Assembly: GCA_030844625.1 (NCBI GenBank)
Contig: JAUUNJ010000136.1
Span: forward strand, 1-6,712
Reading direction: 5' to 3'
DNA length: 6,712 bases
Source of the DNA: Roseburia sp.
GTDB taxonomy: Bacteria; Bacillota; Clostridia; Lachnospirales; Lachnospiraceae
Of this stretch, positions 1 through 6,610 are shown in pieces. Positions within the stretch are counted from its first letter, which is position 1. Each line of letters starts with the position of its first letter. The notes under the pieces were generated by a model. The model saw nothing but the letters and a program-made list of their open reading frames with translations. It had not been told where the DNA came from and made no database searches. Position numbers and translations under genes: made by a program.

Positions 1-1700
1 GGGATATATTCCTTAGGAATAGCACCACCAACTACTGAAGACTCACAGAAGAGTACTGGAGGTTCGTTAATTAATACTGTGTTCTTTGTCTCAACATCAA
101 ACTTATCAACGTTAGCTTCAAGTGGTGAGAAACGTACTTTACAGTGACCATACTGACCACGTCCACCTGACTGCTTAGCATACTTACTATCAACATCAAC
201 TGCCTTAGTAAAGCACTCTCTGTAAGCAACCTGAGGTGCACCAACGTTAGCCTCTACCTTGAACTCACGAAGAAGTCTGTCAACGATGATATCAAGGTGA
301 AGCTCACCCATACCAGCGATGATTGTCTGACCTGTTTCCTGATCTGTATGAGCACGGAATGTCGGGTCTTCTTCTGCAAGTTTTGCTAAGGATTCACCAA
401 GTTTACCTTGAGAAGCTTTTGTTTTTGGTTCAATAGCTAACTCGATAACCGGCTCTGGGAATTCCATAGATTCAAGAACTACCGGATGCTGTTCGTCACA
501 GATTGTATCTCCAGTTGTAGAGAATTTGAATCCGATCGCAGCTGCGATATCTCCTGAATATACTTTGTCAAGCTCTTCTCTCTTGTTTGCATGCATCTGA
601 AGGATACGTCCAACACGTTCTTTCTTTCCTTTTGTTGCATTCAATACATAAGAACCTGAGTTCATTGTACCAGAGTAAACTCTGAAGAATGCTAACTTAC
701 CAACAAACGGGTCAGCCATAATCTTGAATGCTAAAGCTGAGAAAGGTTCTTCATCTGAAGAATGTCTTTCTACTTCATTACCATCTTCATCAGTACCTGT
801 AATAGCAGGAATATCTGTTGGAGCCGGCATGAACTCGATAACAGCATCAAGTAATTTCTGAACACCTTTATTTCTATAAGCAGAACCACAACATACAGGA
901 ACTGCTTCACATTCACAAGTAGCTTTTCTCAAAGCTTTCTTTAATTCTTCTTCTGATGGTTCTTCACCTTCAAGATAAGCCATCATAAGATCTTCGTCTA
1001 ATTCGCAGATCTTTTCCAATAACTCATCTCTATACATTTCAGCATCATCTTTCATGTCATCAGGGATATCAACAATAGAAATATCATCACCCTTGTCATC
1101 ATTGTAGATGTATGCTTTCATTTCAAATAAGTCAATGATTCCCTTGAAATCATCTTCTTTTCCGATTGGTAACTGTGTAATGATAGCATTTTTACCTAAT
1201 CTTGTTCTAATCTGATCTACTGCATTGTAGAAATCTGCGCCTAAAATGTCCATCTTATTAATGAACGCCATACGTGGTACGTTGTATGTGTCAGCCTGTC
1301 TCCAAACGTTTTCAGACTGAGGTTCAACACCACCCTTTGCACAGAATACACCAACAGCTCCATCAAGTACACGAAGTGAACGCTCTACTTCAACAGTAAA
1401 GTCAACGTGTCCCGGTGTATCAATGATATTGATACGATGCTCTAAAGCACCAGGAGCTGGCTTACAATCCTTCTGCTGTGTCCAATGACATGTTGTAGCA
1501 GCGGATGTAATTGTGATACCTCTTTCCTGTTCCTGCTCCATCCAGTCCATGGTAGCATTACCGTCATGAGTATCACCAATCTTATAGTTAACACCAGTAT
1601 AATATAAGATACGCTCTGTCAATGTTGTCTTACCAGCATCAATATGAGCCATAATACCGATATTTCTGGTTCTCTCTAATGGATATTCTCTTCCAGCCAA
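1..1700 (-). CDS. fusA: Elongation factor G, C-terminus cut by window edge
   Basis: This is translational GTPase EF-G, which drives tRNA-mRNA translocation on the ribosome and, with RRF, ribosome recycling. The frame is open from 1700 to the left edge, giving 566 residues; family members have about 690-710, so roughly the last 130-140 (end of domain IV and domain V) are missing. Visible GTPase motifs are the P-loop AHIDAGKTT (residues 18-26), RGITI of switch I (60-64), DTPGH (94-98) and NKMD (148-151). Domain IV carries the tip loop with [10 protein letters not shown], and the window ends in [11 protein letters not shown]. The start is TTG at 1700-1698: it gives the usual N-terminus [16 protein letters not shown] and has AAAGGAGG seven bases upstream, whereas the first ATG (residue 17) would delete the first strand before the P-loop. 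The stretch at residues 529-555 is longer than in textbook EF-Gs. It is the third str-operon gene here, 211 nt after rpsG. Confidence 0.97.
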   Translation of the reverse strand, partial: MAGREYPLERTRNIGIMAHIDAGKTTLTERILYYTGVNYKIGDTHDGNATMDWMEQEQERGITITSAATTCHWTQQKDCKPAPGALEHRINIIDTPGHVDFTVEVERSLRVLDGAVGVFCAKGGVEPQSENVWRQADTYNVPRMAFINKMDILGADFYNAVDQIRTRLGKNAIITQLPIGKEDDFKGIIDLFEMKAYIYNDDKGDDISIVDIPDDMKDDAEMYRDELLEKICELDEDLMMAYLEGEEPSEEELKKALRKATCECEAVPVCCGSAYRNKGVQKLLDAVIEFMPAPTDIPAITGTDEDGNEVERHSSDEEPFSALAFKIMADPFVGKLAFFRVYSGTMNSGSYVLNATKGKKERVGRILQMHANKREELDKVYSGDIAAAIGFKFSTTGDTICDEQHPVVLESMEFPEPVIELAIEPKTKASQGKLGESLAKLAEEDPTFRAHTDQETGQTIIAGMGELHLDIIVDRLLREFKVEANVGAPQVAYRECFTKAVDVDSKYAKQSGGRGQYGHCKVRFSPLEANVDKFDVETKNTVLINEPPVLFCESSVVGGAIPKEYI

Positions 1701-1911
1701 GGTTCTTCCTCCTTTATTTGTTATAAAACCAGCAGCCCAAGTGGCATGTAGAATGCAAGTTTATTTGCAATTCTGTATCCACATTTGGAATGCATACAAA
1801 CATGAAAAACTGGACATTATCCCGAATTCCGAATGTTTGCAGAATTGCTACGCTTTATGGAACCAAGCAATCCGTAGTTTTATTCTATATGATAATTTTA
1901 ATATTCAATGC
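1701..1911 (-). other. rpsG-fusA intercistronic spacer
   Basis: This 211-nt AT-rich spacer holds the fusA ribosome binding site and no gene I can support. On the minus strand GGATTGCT and AGCAATTC (plus-strand arms 1842-1849 and 1866-1873) can pair over 8 bp with one G-U, enclosing a 16-nt loop. A second weak stem joins GAATTGCAA to TTGCATTC with one bulge (about 1751-1773). Neither is followed by a U-run, so neither looks like a terminator. No promoter with good boxes was found, so fusA is probably read from the rpsL promoter. The spacer is long for a str operon, and its purpose is not evident. Confidence 0.55.
1708..1715 (-). promoter_or_regulatory. Ribosome binding site fixing the TTG start of fusA
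   Basis: The minus strand reads AAAGGAGG here, seven bases before the TTG at 1700. No ATG lies between this site and residue 17 of the product, so the site decides the non-ATG start. Confidence 0.88.
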
Positions 1912-2469
<558 letters not shown>

Positions 2470-2520
2470 TTAGATCTTCGGTACTCACTTAAGTTGTGTC
2501 CTTGCTCACGGCTTTAGACT

Positions 2521-2543
2521 AGTGAGAAAACGATTTTCCCACT
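2521..2543 (-). repeat. 10-bp hairpin with UCG loop inside the rpsL-rpsG spacer
   Basis: Arms 2521-2530 and 2534-2543 pair completely around a three-base loop. The one imperfect pair is G-U in the minus-strand RNA and A-C in the plus-strand RNA, which fits selection on the str transcript. GAC/GUC extends the stem past one bulged A. Confidence 0.55.
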
Positions 2544-2673
2544 GTCGCGGCATTCGCCTGATGAAAATGTAAACATTCCCGTCCGGCTCATAGCTCGCGC
2601 ATATGTTAAACACTCTTCTAATAACCGTCACAAATTCATTCAACCTGTGATTGACTTATAAAGCCATCCGCTT

Positions 2674-3093
2674 CTATTTACCTGCTTTAGGTCTCTTAGC
2701 ACCATACTTAGAACGTGCCTGGCGTCTGTTTGCAACACCTGCAGTATCAAGAGTACCTCTAATGATATGATATCTTGTACCTGGTAAGTCTTTTACTCTA
2801 CCACCACGAATAAGAACAACGCTATGTTCCTGAAGGTTGTGACCTTCGCCTGGGATGTAGCTTGTTACTTCGATACCATTAGAAAGACGAACTCTGGCAA
2901 TTTTTCTAAGAGCTGAGTTAGGCTTCTTAGGTGTAGCTGTCTTAACTGCTGTACAAACACCACGCTTCTGTGGAGAAGCTGTATCGTTCATTTTCTTATT
3001 TAAAGAATTGTAACTCTTTAATAAGGCTGGAGCAGTAGACTTCTTAACTGCTGTCTGACGTCCTTTTCTTACTAACTGGTTAAATGTAGGCAT
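2674..3093 (-). CDS. rpsL: 30S ribosomal protein S12
   Basis: S12 sits at the 30S decoding centre and governs tRNA selection accuracy. The product has 139 residues, as in Gram-positive bacteria. Between the PALL segment and SPQKRG (about residues 25-40) it has the extra stretch [14 protein letters not shown] that E. coli S12 lacks. The decoding loops are canonical: [11 protein letters not shown] (54-64) and GGRVKDLPG (97-105). Lys56 and Lys101 correspond to E. coli Lys42 and Lys87 (mature numbering), the classical streptomycin-resistance positions; both are unmutated, so the allele looks streptomycin-sensitive. Asp102 corresponds to the residue methylthiolated by RimO in E. coli. The start at 3093 has a perfect AGGAGGTG eight bases upstream, and the stop is TAG. 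It is the first gene of the str operon, about 85 nt after the predicted transcription start. Confidence 0.99.
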   Translation of the reverse strand: MPTFNQLVRKGRQTAVKKSTAPALLKSYNSLNKKMNDTASPQKRGVCTAVKTATPKKPNSALRKIARVRLSNGIEVTSYIPGEGHNLQEHSVVLIRGGRVKDLPGTRYHIIRGTLDTAGVANRRQARSKYGAKRPKAGK

Positions 3094-3101
3094 TCCTTTT
3101 T

Positions 3102-3109
3102 CACCTCCT
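3102..3109 (-). promoter_or_regulatory. Ribosome binding site of rpsL
   Basis: AGGAGGTG on the minus strand, a full eight-base match to the 16S anti-Shine-Dalgarno, eight bases before the rpsL ATG. It is the strongest such site in the window, as expected for a ribosomal protein gene. Confidence 0.9.
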
Positions 3110-3179
3110 GTTATTAGAATTATGTGTTACTCACATGTATTTTGACGCAAAGGGGCATAATACACCCTTTAAACGTGCT
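3110..3179 (-). other. rpsL 5' leader with two small hairpins
   Basis: This is the predicted untranslated leader of the str mRNA. Near the 5' end AAAGGG and CCCUUU (plus-strand arms 3149-3154 and 3165-3170) form a 6-bp stem with a 10-nt loop. Closer to the ribosome binding site AUGUG and CACAU (3122-3126 and 3132-3136) form a 5-bp stem with a 5-nt loop. Both are small, and I recognise neither as a known ribosomal-protein leader motif. Confidence 0.4.
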
Positions 3180-3184
3180 TTTCC

Positions 3185-3213
3185 ATTATAAAAAACCGCC
3201 TAACAAATGTCAA
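3185..3213 (-). promoter_or_regulatory. Perfect-consensus vegetative promoter of the str operon
   Basis: On the minus strand the -35 box is TTGACA (3208-3213) and the -10 box is TATAAT (3185-3190), separated by exactly 17 bp (3191-3207). This matches the sigma70/sigmaA consensus at all twelve positions with the optimal spacer. Transcription should begin around 3178-3179, giving a leader of about 85 nt before rpsL. The strength suits highly expressed ribosomal genes. The -35 box and spacer lie within a terminator-like hairpin. Confidence 0.93.
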
Positions 3214-3222
3214 GCAGTTTTT
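3191..3222 (-). terminator. Terminator-like hairpin embedded in the str promoter
   Basis: In minus-strand RNA, arms of 14 nt (3209-3222 and 3191-3204) pair completely around an AUUU loop. The stem has A-U pairs at the base, a G-C-containing centre, and a terminal U-run that leads into the -10 box. Three of the 14 pairs are G-U, and all three become A-C mismatches on the plus strand, so the fold is specific to the minus-strand transcript. RNA started at the str promoter would not contain it; only readthrough from the kinase operon would. I infer that it stops such readthrough just before the new start site. Confidence 0.65.
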
Positions 3223-3244
3223 ACGCGAAAGCACAAAGTCGTGC

Positions 3245-3310
3245 ATCCATAAAAATAAGAGACTTCTAATAAAAGTTTACTTTCAGGAGAAGTCTCTTAT
3301 TTTTATGGAT
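3245..3310. terminator. 23-bp perfect inverted repeat, probable terminator of the kinase operon
   Basis: Arms 3245-3267 and 3288-3310 are perfect 23-bp inverted copies flanking a 20-nt loop. The stem core (AAGAGACTTCT and its partner) is bordered by an A-rich and a T-rich stretch on either side, the layout of a factor-independent terminator that can work in both directions. It lies about 150 nt after the kinase stop codon, so its likely use is ending the regulator-kinase transcript. Its high-coordinate end shares GGAT with the first 59-bp repeat. Confidence 0.8.
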
Positions 3311-3365
3311 ATAGGGCGTGAGCCCGCGACGAAATAGCCCTCGGGGCTATGAGTAGCACGACTCA
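3307..3365 (-). repeat. 59-bp GC-rich direct repeat, copy 1
   Basis: Identical over 59 bp to 3392-3450, in the same orientation with an 85-bp period. It is about 59% GC in AT-rich surroundings. Three hairpins are packed in it: GGGC/GCCC with a four-base loop (3314-3325), ATAGCCC/GGGCTAT with a three-base loop (3334-3350), and TGAGT/ACTCA with a six-base loop (3350-3365). The density of stems suggests a REP-like dispersed element or an mRNA-end stabiliser. Family unknown to me. Confidence 0.85.
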
Positions 3366-3391
3366 TGGCTCTAAAATAACATCCTTTTTTC

Positions 3392-3450
3392 GGATATAGG
3401 GCGTGAGCCCGCGACGAAATAGCCCTCGGGGCTATGAGTAGCACGACTCA
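3392..3450 (-). repeat. 59-bp GC-rich direct repeat, copy 2
   Basis: Exact second copy of 3307-3365, starting eight bases after the kinase stop codon in the direction of transcription. A 26-nt AT-rich linker separates the copies. Its GGAT end can pair with ATCC at 3381-3384, just as the GGAT of copy 1 pairs within the 23-bp inverted repeat. It contains the same three hairpins. Confidence 0.85.
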
Positions 3451-3458
3451 CTCTCTCC

Positions 3459-5804
3459 CTAAATCAAGTTCATCATAATCTCAACCTTAAACAAATCGCC
3501 ATCAAGAACAATTTTCATTTCTCCATCCTGTCTTTCCACAATTGTTTTTGCTATGGAAAGTCCCAGTCCGCTGCCTTCTGTTGTTCTTGATACATCGCCG
3601 CGCACAAATCTTTCCATCAACTCATCAGCACTGAAATTTAATGGGCTTTCAGAAATATTCTTTACTGAAATCTCAACCTTTCCATGTTTCGTTCTGATAT
3701 CAACATACACTCTTGTTCCTGCCATCGCATATTTATATACATTCTCATACAGATTTTCAAACAATCGCCATGTTTTTCTGCCATCTGCCATTACATAAAG
3801 AGGCTCCTCCTGTACCGTCTTTACTACTTGCAGATTTTTTCTCTCAAATTTCTCATTGTATTCTCCAAGGCTCTGATTCACCAACTGCACTAAGTCAAGT
3901 TTTTCTCTCGTCAGTTCTACTGCTCCGGAATTTAATTTGGATACTTCAACCAGATCCTCCGTTAAATGCTTAAGACGCTGTGATTTCTGATCCAGTATGT
4001 CCAGATACTTACCTGCCTTTTCACTGTCAAGCCCATCTGTCTTTAGCAAATCCACATAATTAATAATGGATGTCAGTGGTGTTTTTAAATCATGGGAAAC
4101 ATTTGTTATCAGTTCTGTTTTCATACGCTCATTCCGAATGCTTTCCTCCACTGCTGCATTCAGACCTTCTCCAATATTGTTCACACAATCTTTCAGCACT
4201 CTGTTTGCTGTGAATTTCATCTTTTCACTAATTTTATAATTAAGTTCTCCTCCGGATATTTTTTTCGCTCCCTCTTCGACGATTTTGCTTTCATTAAAAT
4301 ATTTCCATACCAGATAACAAACACATCCTATTGGAATGGAAATAACTATTAATGCGGAAAAGAAGTGGTAACAGTTTTCAACAATGATAAATTCTATAAC
4401 CGTACATATAACTGCAATAATACCGAACACAATAACCTTTACAGTCAAATTCATATTACTCATCAGGTTGCCGATACCTTGCATTAATTTCTCTGCAAAA
4501 ATTTTTATTTTGCCCCACAACTTTCCAAATAATGTGGTCTGCATAAAGGACCTTGTCTTCAGTCTGCGCATCAGGCTTTCGCTGAGTAACACAAATGTCT
4601 CAATCGCTGGCAGTGCCAGTATTGCTATACTGATTGCAAATATTTGGTGATATCCTTCATCCCATATCTTATCTTCCAGTATAAAATATACAACAGTGGT
4701 TACTATTGCAGCTATAATAAACTCCATATCCCACAATAAATGATCCGTTCCACACAGCTGTGGCTTATCTCCTTTTTCTTTGTGTCCTGCCATCAGCATA
4801 AGCAGGATGTAGAGAATCATAGCTATTGTCAGTGTAACAATTACTACTACAAAACATTTCTTAAAATTATTTTCAATATGCTGCATTTCTGCATCTGTGG
4901 GTTGTTCCTTTATTTTTTCTATTAAAGAACTGTAGTGTGAATTCACATCATTGGAATCAATTCCTATATACAATTCATCTACCTTTTCCAAAAAATCAGA
5001 GCTTACAAAATAGGATGTTCTGCCTTCGAAATCCTTAACGCCATATAATGGACTATCCTGAACCAATTTCCCATCCTTCATGGAGGTTATATCTATGAAT
5101 CCCTCTTTTTCAGAGGGCGCATCACTCATACCATTGCAGATAAAGTACAGCTTATTATTTAGTGTATATTTAATATAATATTTCATGCCGCTGCATACAG
5201 ACCGATATGTTTCATGGATCAAAACTAAAGGATCAAAATCTACAATTTCAGTACCGTCCTCCCTTAATTCCCATAATAAAACTTCTGCCAATTCTGCATA
5301 TCGGTTCACATAATCGCATTTCTTTTTATAATATTGATATTTGTGCTTGCTGTCCTCTGAATTATTTTTCTTCCACGCACTTCTATATTTCTTCATCTGT
5401 GCATAATCTATGTCATATAATGTAGCTGTAGTGCTCTCTCCCTCCTCTATATATCCAAACGATTCATTATAATCAGCATAGTCTGCCCAATAATTATCAC
5501 CATTATAATAATTATAATATTTGTCAGAGAATATCTCCTCAATATCCTTGACCGACACATTTCCCAGTTCTTTGTCAGTAATCAGCACCTTATTTTCATC
5601 ACCAAATTCACTGCAGAAATTTAACTGCGCATCCGCATAATGCAATAGTTCCACAACATCAGACACATAACTTTCATTATATTCATACTCATAATCACCG
5701 GAATAAATTTTTTCATCCCAATAACATACATACATCCCCGCTCCCATACATACCACTGCCAGCAAAAGTATGCATATATGTAATAAAATTCTTTTCTTCT
5801 TCAT
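3459..5804 (-). CDS. Multi-pass membrane sensor histidine kinase
   Basis: This 781-residue kinase should autophosphorylate and pass phosphate to the regulator encoded just upstream. Order of parts: a positively charged start and membrane segment (about 6-28); an extracytoplasmic region (29-316) rich in Tyr and acidic residues, with 17 tyrosines between 34 and 140; a membrane segment at 317-339; two more near 360-376 and 386-408; two more near 455-475 and 480-500; a HAMP-like linker (about 502-550); the HisKA helix with NVSHDLKTPLTSI and phospho-acceptor His571; and a HATPase domain with N-box NLYENVYKYA (Asn688), ERFVRGD (731-737) and the G2 box GSGLGLSIAK (744-753). The usual G1 box DxGxG is absent; VKNIS stands in its place, which I recall from other clostridial kinases of this type. 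The ligand is unknown. The start at 5804 gives a normal signal-anchor, but its ribosome binding site is weak. The stop is TAG. Confidence 0.93.
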   Translation of the reverse strand: MKKKRILLHICILLLAVVCMGAGMYVCYWDEKIYSGDYEYEYNESYVSDVVELLHYADAQLNFCSEFGDENKVLITDKELGNVSVKDIEEIFSDKYYNYYNGDNYWADYADYNESFGYIEEGESTTATLYDIDYAQMKKYRSAWKKNNSEDSKHKYQYYKKKCDYVNRYAELAEVLLWELREDGTEIVDFDPLVLIHETYRSVCSGMKYYIKYTLNNKLYFICNGMSDAPSEKEGFIDITSMKDGKLVQDSPLYGVKDFEGRTSYFVSSDFLEKVDELYIGIDSNDVNSHYSSLIEKIKEQPTDAEMQHIENNFKKCFVVVIVTLTIAMILYILLMLMAGHKEKGDKPQLCGTDHLLWDMEFIIAAIVTTVVYFILEDKIWDEGYHQIFAISIAILALPAIETFVLLSESLMRRLKTRSFMQTTLFGKLWGKIKIFAEKLMQGIGNLMSNMNLTVKVIVFGIIAVICTVIEFIIVENCYHFFSALIVISIPIGCVCYLVWKYFNESKIVEEGAKKISGGELNYKISEKMKFTANRVLKDCVNNIGEGLNAAVEESIRNERMKTELITNVSHDLKTPLTSIINYVDLLKTDGLDSEKAGKYLDILDQKSQRLKHLTEDLVEVSKLNSGAVELTREKLDLVQLVNQSLGEYNEKFERKNLQVVKTVQEEPLYVMADGRKTWRLFENLYENVYKYAMAGTRVYVDIRTKHGKVEISVKNISESPLNFSADELMERFVRGDVSRTTEGSGLGLSIAKTIVERQDGEMKIVLDGDLFKVEIMMNLI

Positions 5805-5917
5805 AACTTCAACCTATCTTTCTTACATGTTATAACAAAATCCGTCAGGATTTCATTGCTACGCTCAGGGCGAAAATGTAACAGGGCACATTCTTTCCCA
5901 TGTGCGCAACTCTTCTT
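5805..5917 (-). other. Regulator-kinase spacer with small hairpins
   Basis: This 113-nt spacer separates the response regulator stop from the kinase start. In minus-strand order it has GCACAT/ATGTGC with an eight-base loop (5886-5905), AAATCC/GGATTT with a four-base loop (5838-5853) followed by TTGTT, and the palindrome TGTTATAACA (5828-5837). The kinase lacks a strong ribosome binding site: only AGATAGG-like bases lie about ten before its ATG. Part of the spacer (5872-5916) shares ordered blocks with the rpsL-rpsG spacer. Confidence 0.5.
5838..5853 (-). terminator. Small hairpin, possible attenuator between regulator and kinase
   Basis: A perfect 6-bp stem (AAATCC and GGATTT) encloses four bases and is followed on the minus strand by TTGTT. 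The stem is short and the U-run imperfect, so at most it would reduce kinase expression relative to the regulator. It could equally be an RNA processing site or part of a dispersed repeat. Confidence 0.3.
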
Positions 5918-6610
5918 TTACAATCTTTCGACTTTGTATCCAATTCCCCACACAACTTTCAGATATCGCGGTTCCTTTGGATTAATCTCAATTTTTTCAC
6001 GGATATGTCTGATATGTACTGCCACCGTATTATCGGCGGCTATGGCTTCCTCGTTCCACACATTTTCATAAATCTGATTAATTGTAAAAACCCTTCCCGG
6101 ATTCTTAACCAGAAGCAATAAAATATTGTACTCATAAGGCGTAAGTTTTACCGGTTCACCGTCTACCGTCACTTCCTTACTGTCATCATTAATTTCAAGA
6201 CCTCCTATGGTATAAACATTTTTCTTAGGCTCCGCCATCGTTCCAAGCTTTGTGTAACGGCGAAGCTGTGATTTAACTCTGGCAGTCAGTTCCAATGGAT
6301 TAAACGGTTTTGTAATGTAATCATCGGCACCCACATCCAGTCCGATAATCTTGTCAGAATCCTCCGACTTTGCCGACAGGATAATAATAGGAATGCTGCT
6401 GTATTCTCTAATCTTAAGTGTGGCTCTCAGACCATCCAGTCTCGGCATCATGACGTCAATGAGCAAAAGCTGAATATCCTCCTGTTTTAATAATTCCATT
6501 GCCTCCATTCCATCGTAGGCTTTTATTACATTGTAGCCTTCCTTGGTGAGATAAATCTCAATAGCCTCCACAATCTCCCTGTCATCATCACAAACCAAAA
6601 TATTGTACAT
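5918..6610 (-). CDS. OmpR/PhoB-family response regulator
   Basis: This is a 230-residue DNA-binding response regulator and the likely phosphorylation partner of the kinase downstream. The receiver domain (about 1-118) has the acidic pocket CDDD (7-10), phospho-acceptor Asp52 in IDVMMPRLDG, the switch residue Ser79, Tyr98, and Lys101 in TKPF. The winged-helix effector domain (about 131-228) has LTPYEYNILLLLVKNPGRVFT, then the recognition-helix region DNTVAVHIRHIREKI and the wing GIGYKVERL. All key residues are present and the length is normal, so it should be active. The start at 6610 has GGAGGT four bases upstream, and the stop is TAA. The kinase follows 113 nt later on the same strand. Target genes cannot be read from sequence; autoregulation is common in this family. 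The sequence resembles VanR-type regulators, but nothing here shows a link to vancomycin. Confidence 0.97.
   Translation of the reverse strand: MYNILVCDDDREIVEAIEIYLTKEGYNVIKAYDGMEAMELLKQEDIQLLLIDVMMPRLDGLRATLKIREYSSIPIIILSAKSEDSDKIIGLDVGADDYITKPFNPLELTARVKSQLRRYTKLGTMAEPKKNVYTIGGLEINDDSKEVTVDGEPVKLTPYEYNILLLLVKNPGRVFTINQIYENVWNEEAIAADNTVAVHIRHIREKIEINPKEPRYLKVVWGIGYKVERL

Noticed and set aside
1..1700. Frameshift or pseudogene status for fusA
   Set aside because: The frame was read codon by codon from the TTG to the left edge with no stop and all GTPase motifs intact; it is only cut by the window edge.
1801..1854. Third degenerate copy of the shared spacer element in the rpsG-fusA spacer
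   Set aside because: GAAAA, ACATT and ATTGCTACGCT resemble parts of the other spacers, but the block order is permuted and the matches are too short to separate from chance.
3110..3179. Riboswitch or T-box in the rpsL leader
   Set aside because: The leader is only about 70 nt before the ribosome binding site, with two tiny stems and no T-box motif, specifier loop or terminator pair.
3307..3450. Repeat pair read as a small CRISPR array
   Set aside because: There are only two copies of 59 bp with a 26-nt AT-rich linker, the repeat has several internal hairpins, and no cas gene is present.
4384..4650. Plus-strand reading frames opposite the kinase, for example 4384-4650 and 3553-3798
   Set aside because: They are short, lack ribosome binding sites, match nothing I know and lie antisense to a clearly conserved kinase; hydrophobic runs mirror the membrane-segment codons.
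5918..6610. Naming the regulator vanR and the kinase vanS
   Set aside because: Family resemblance alone does not show the function, and no resistance genes are in the window.
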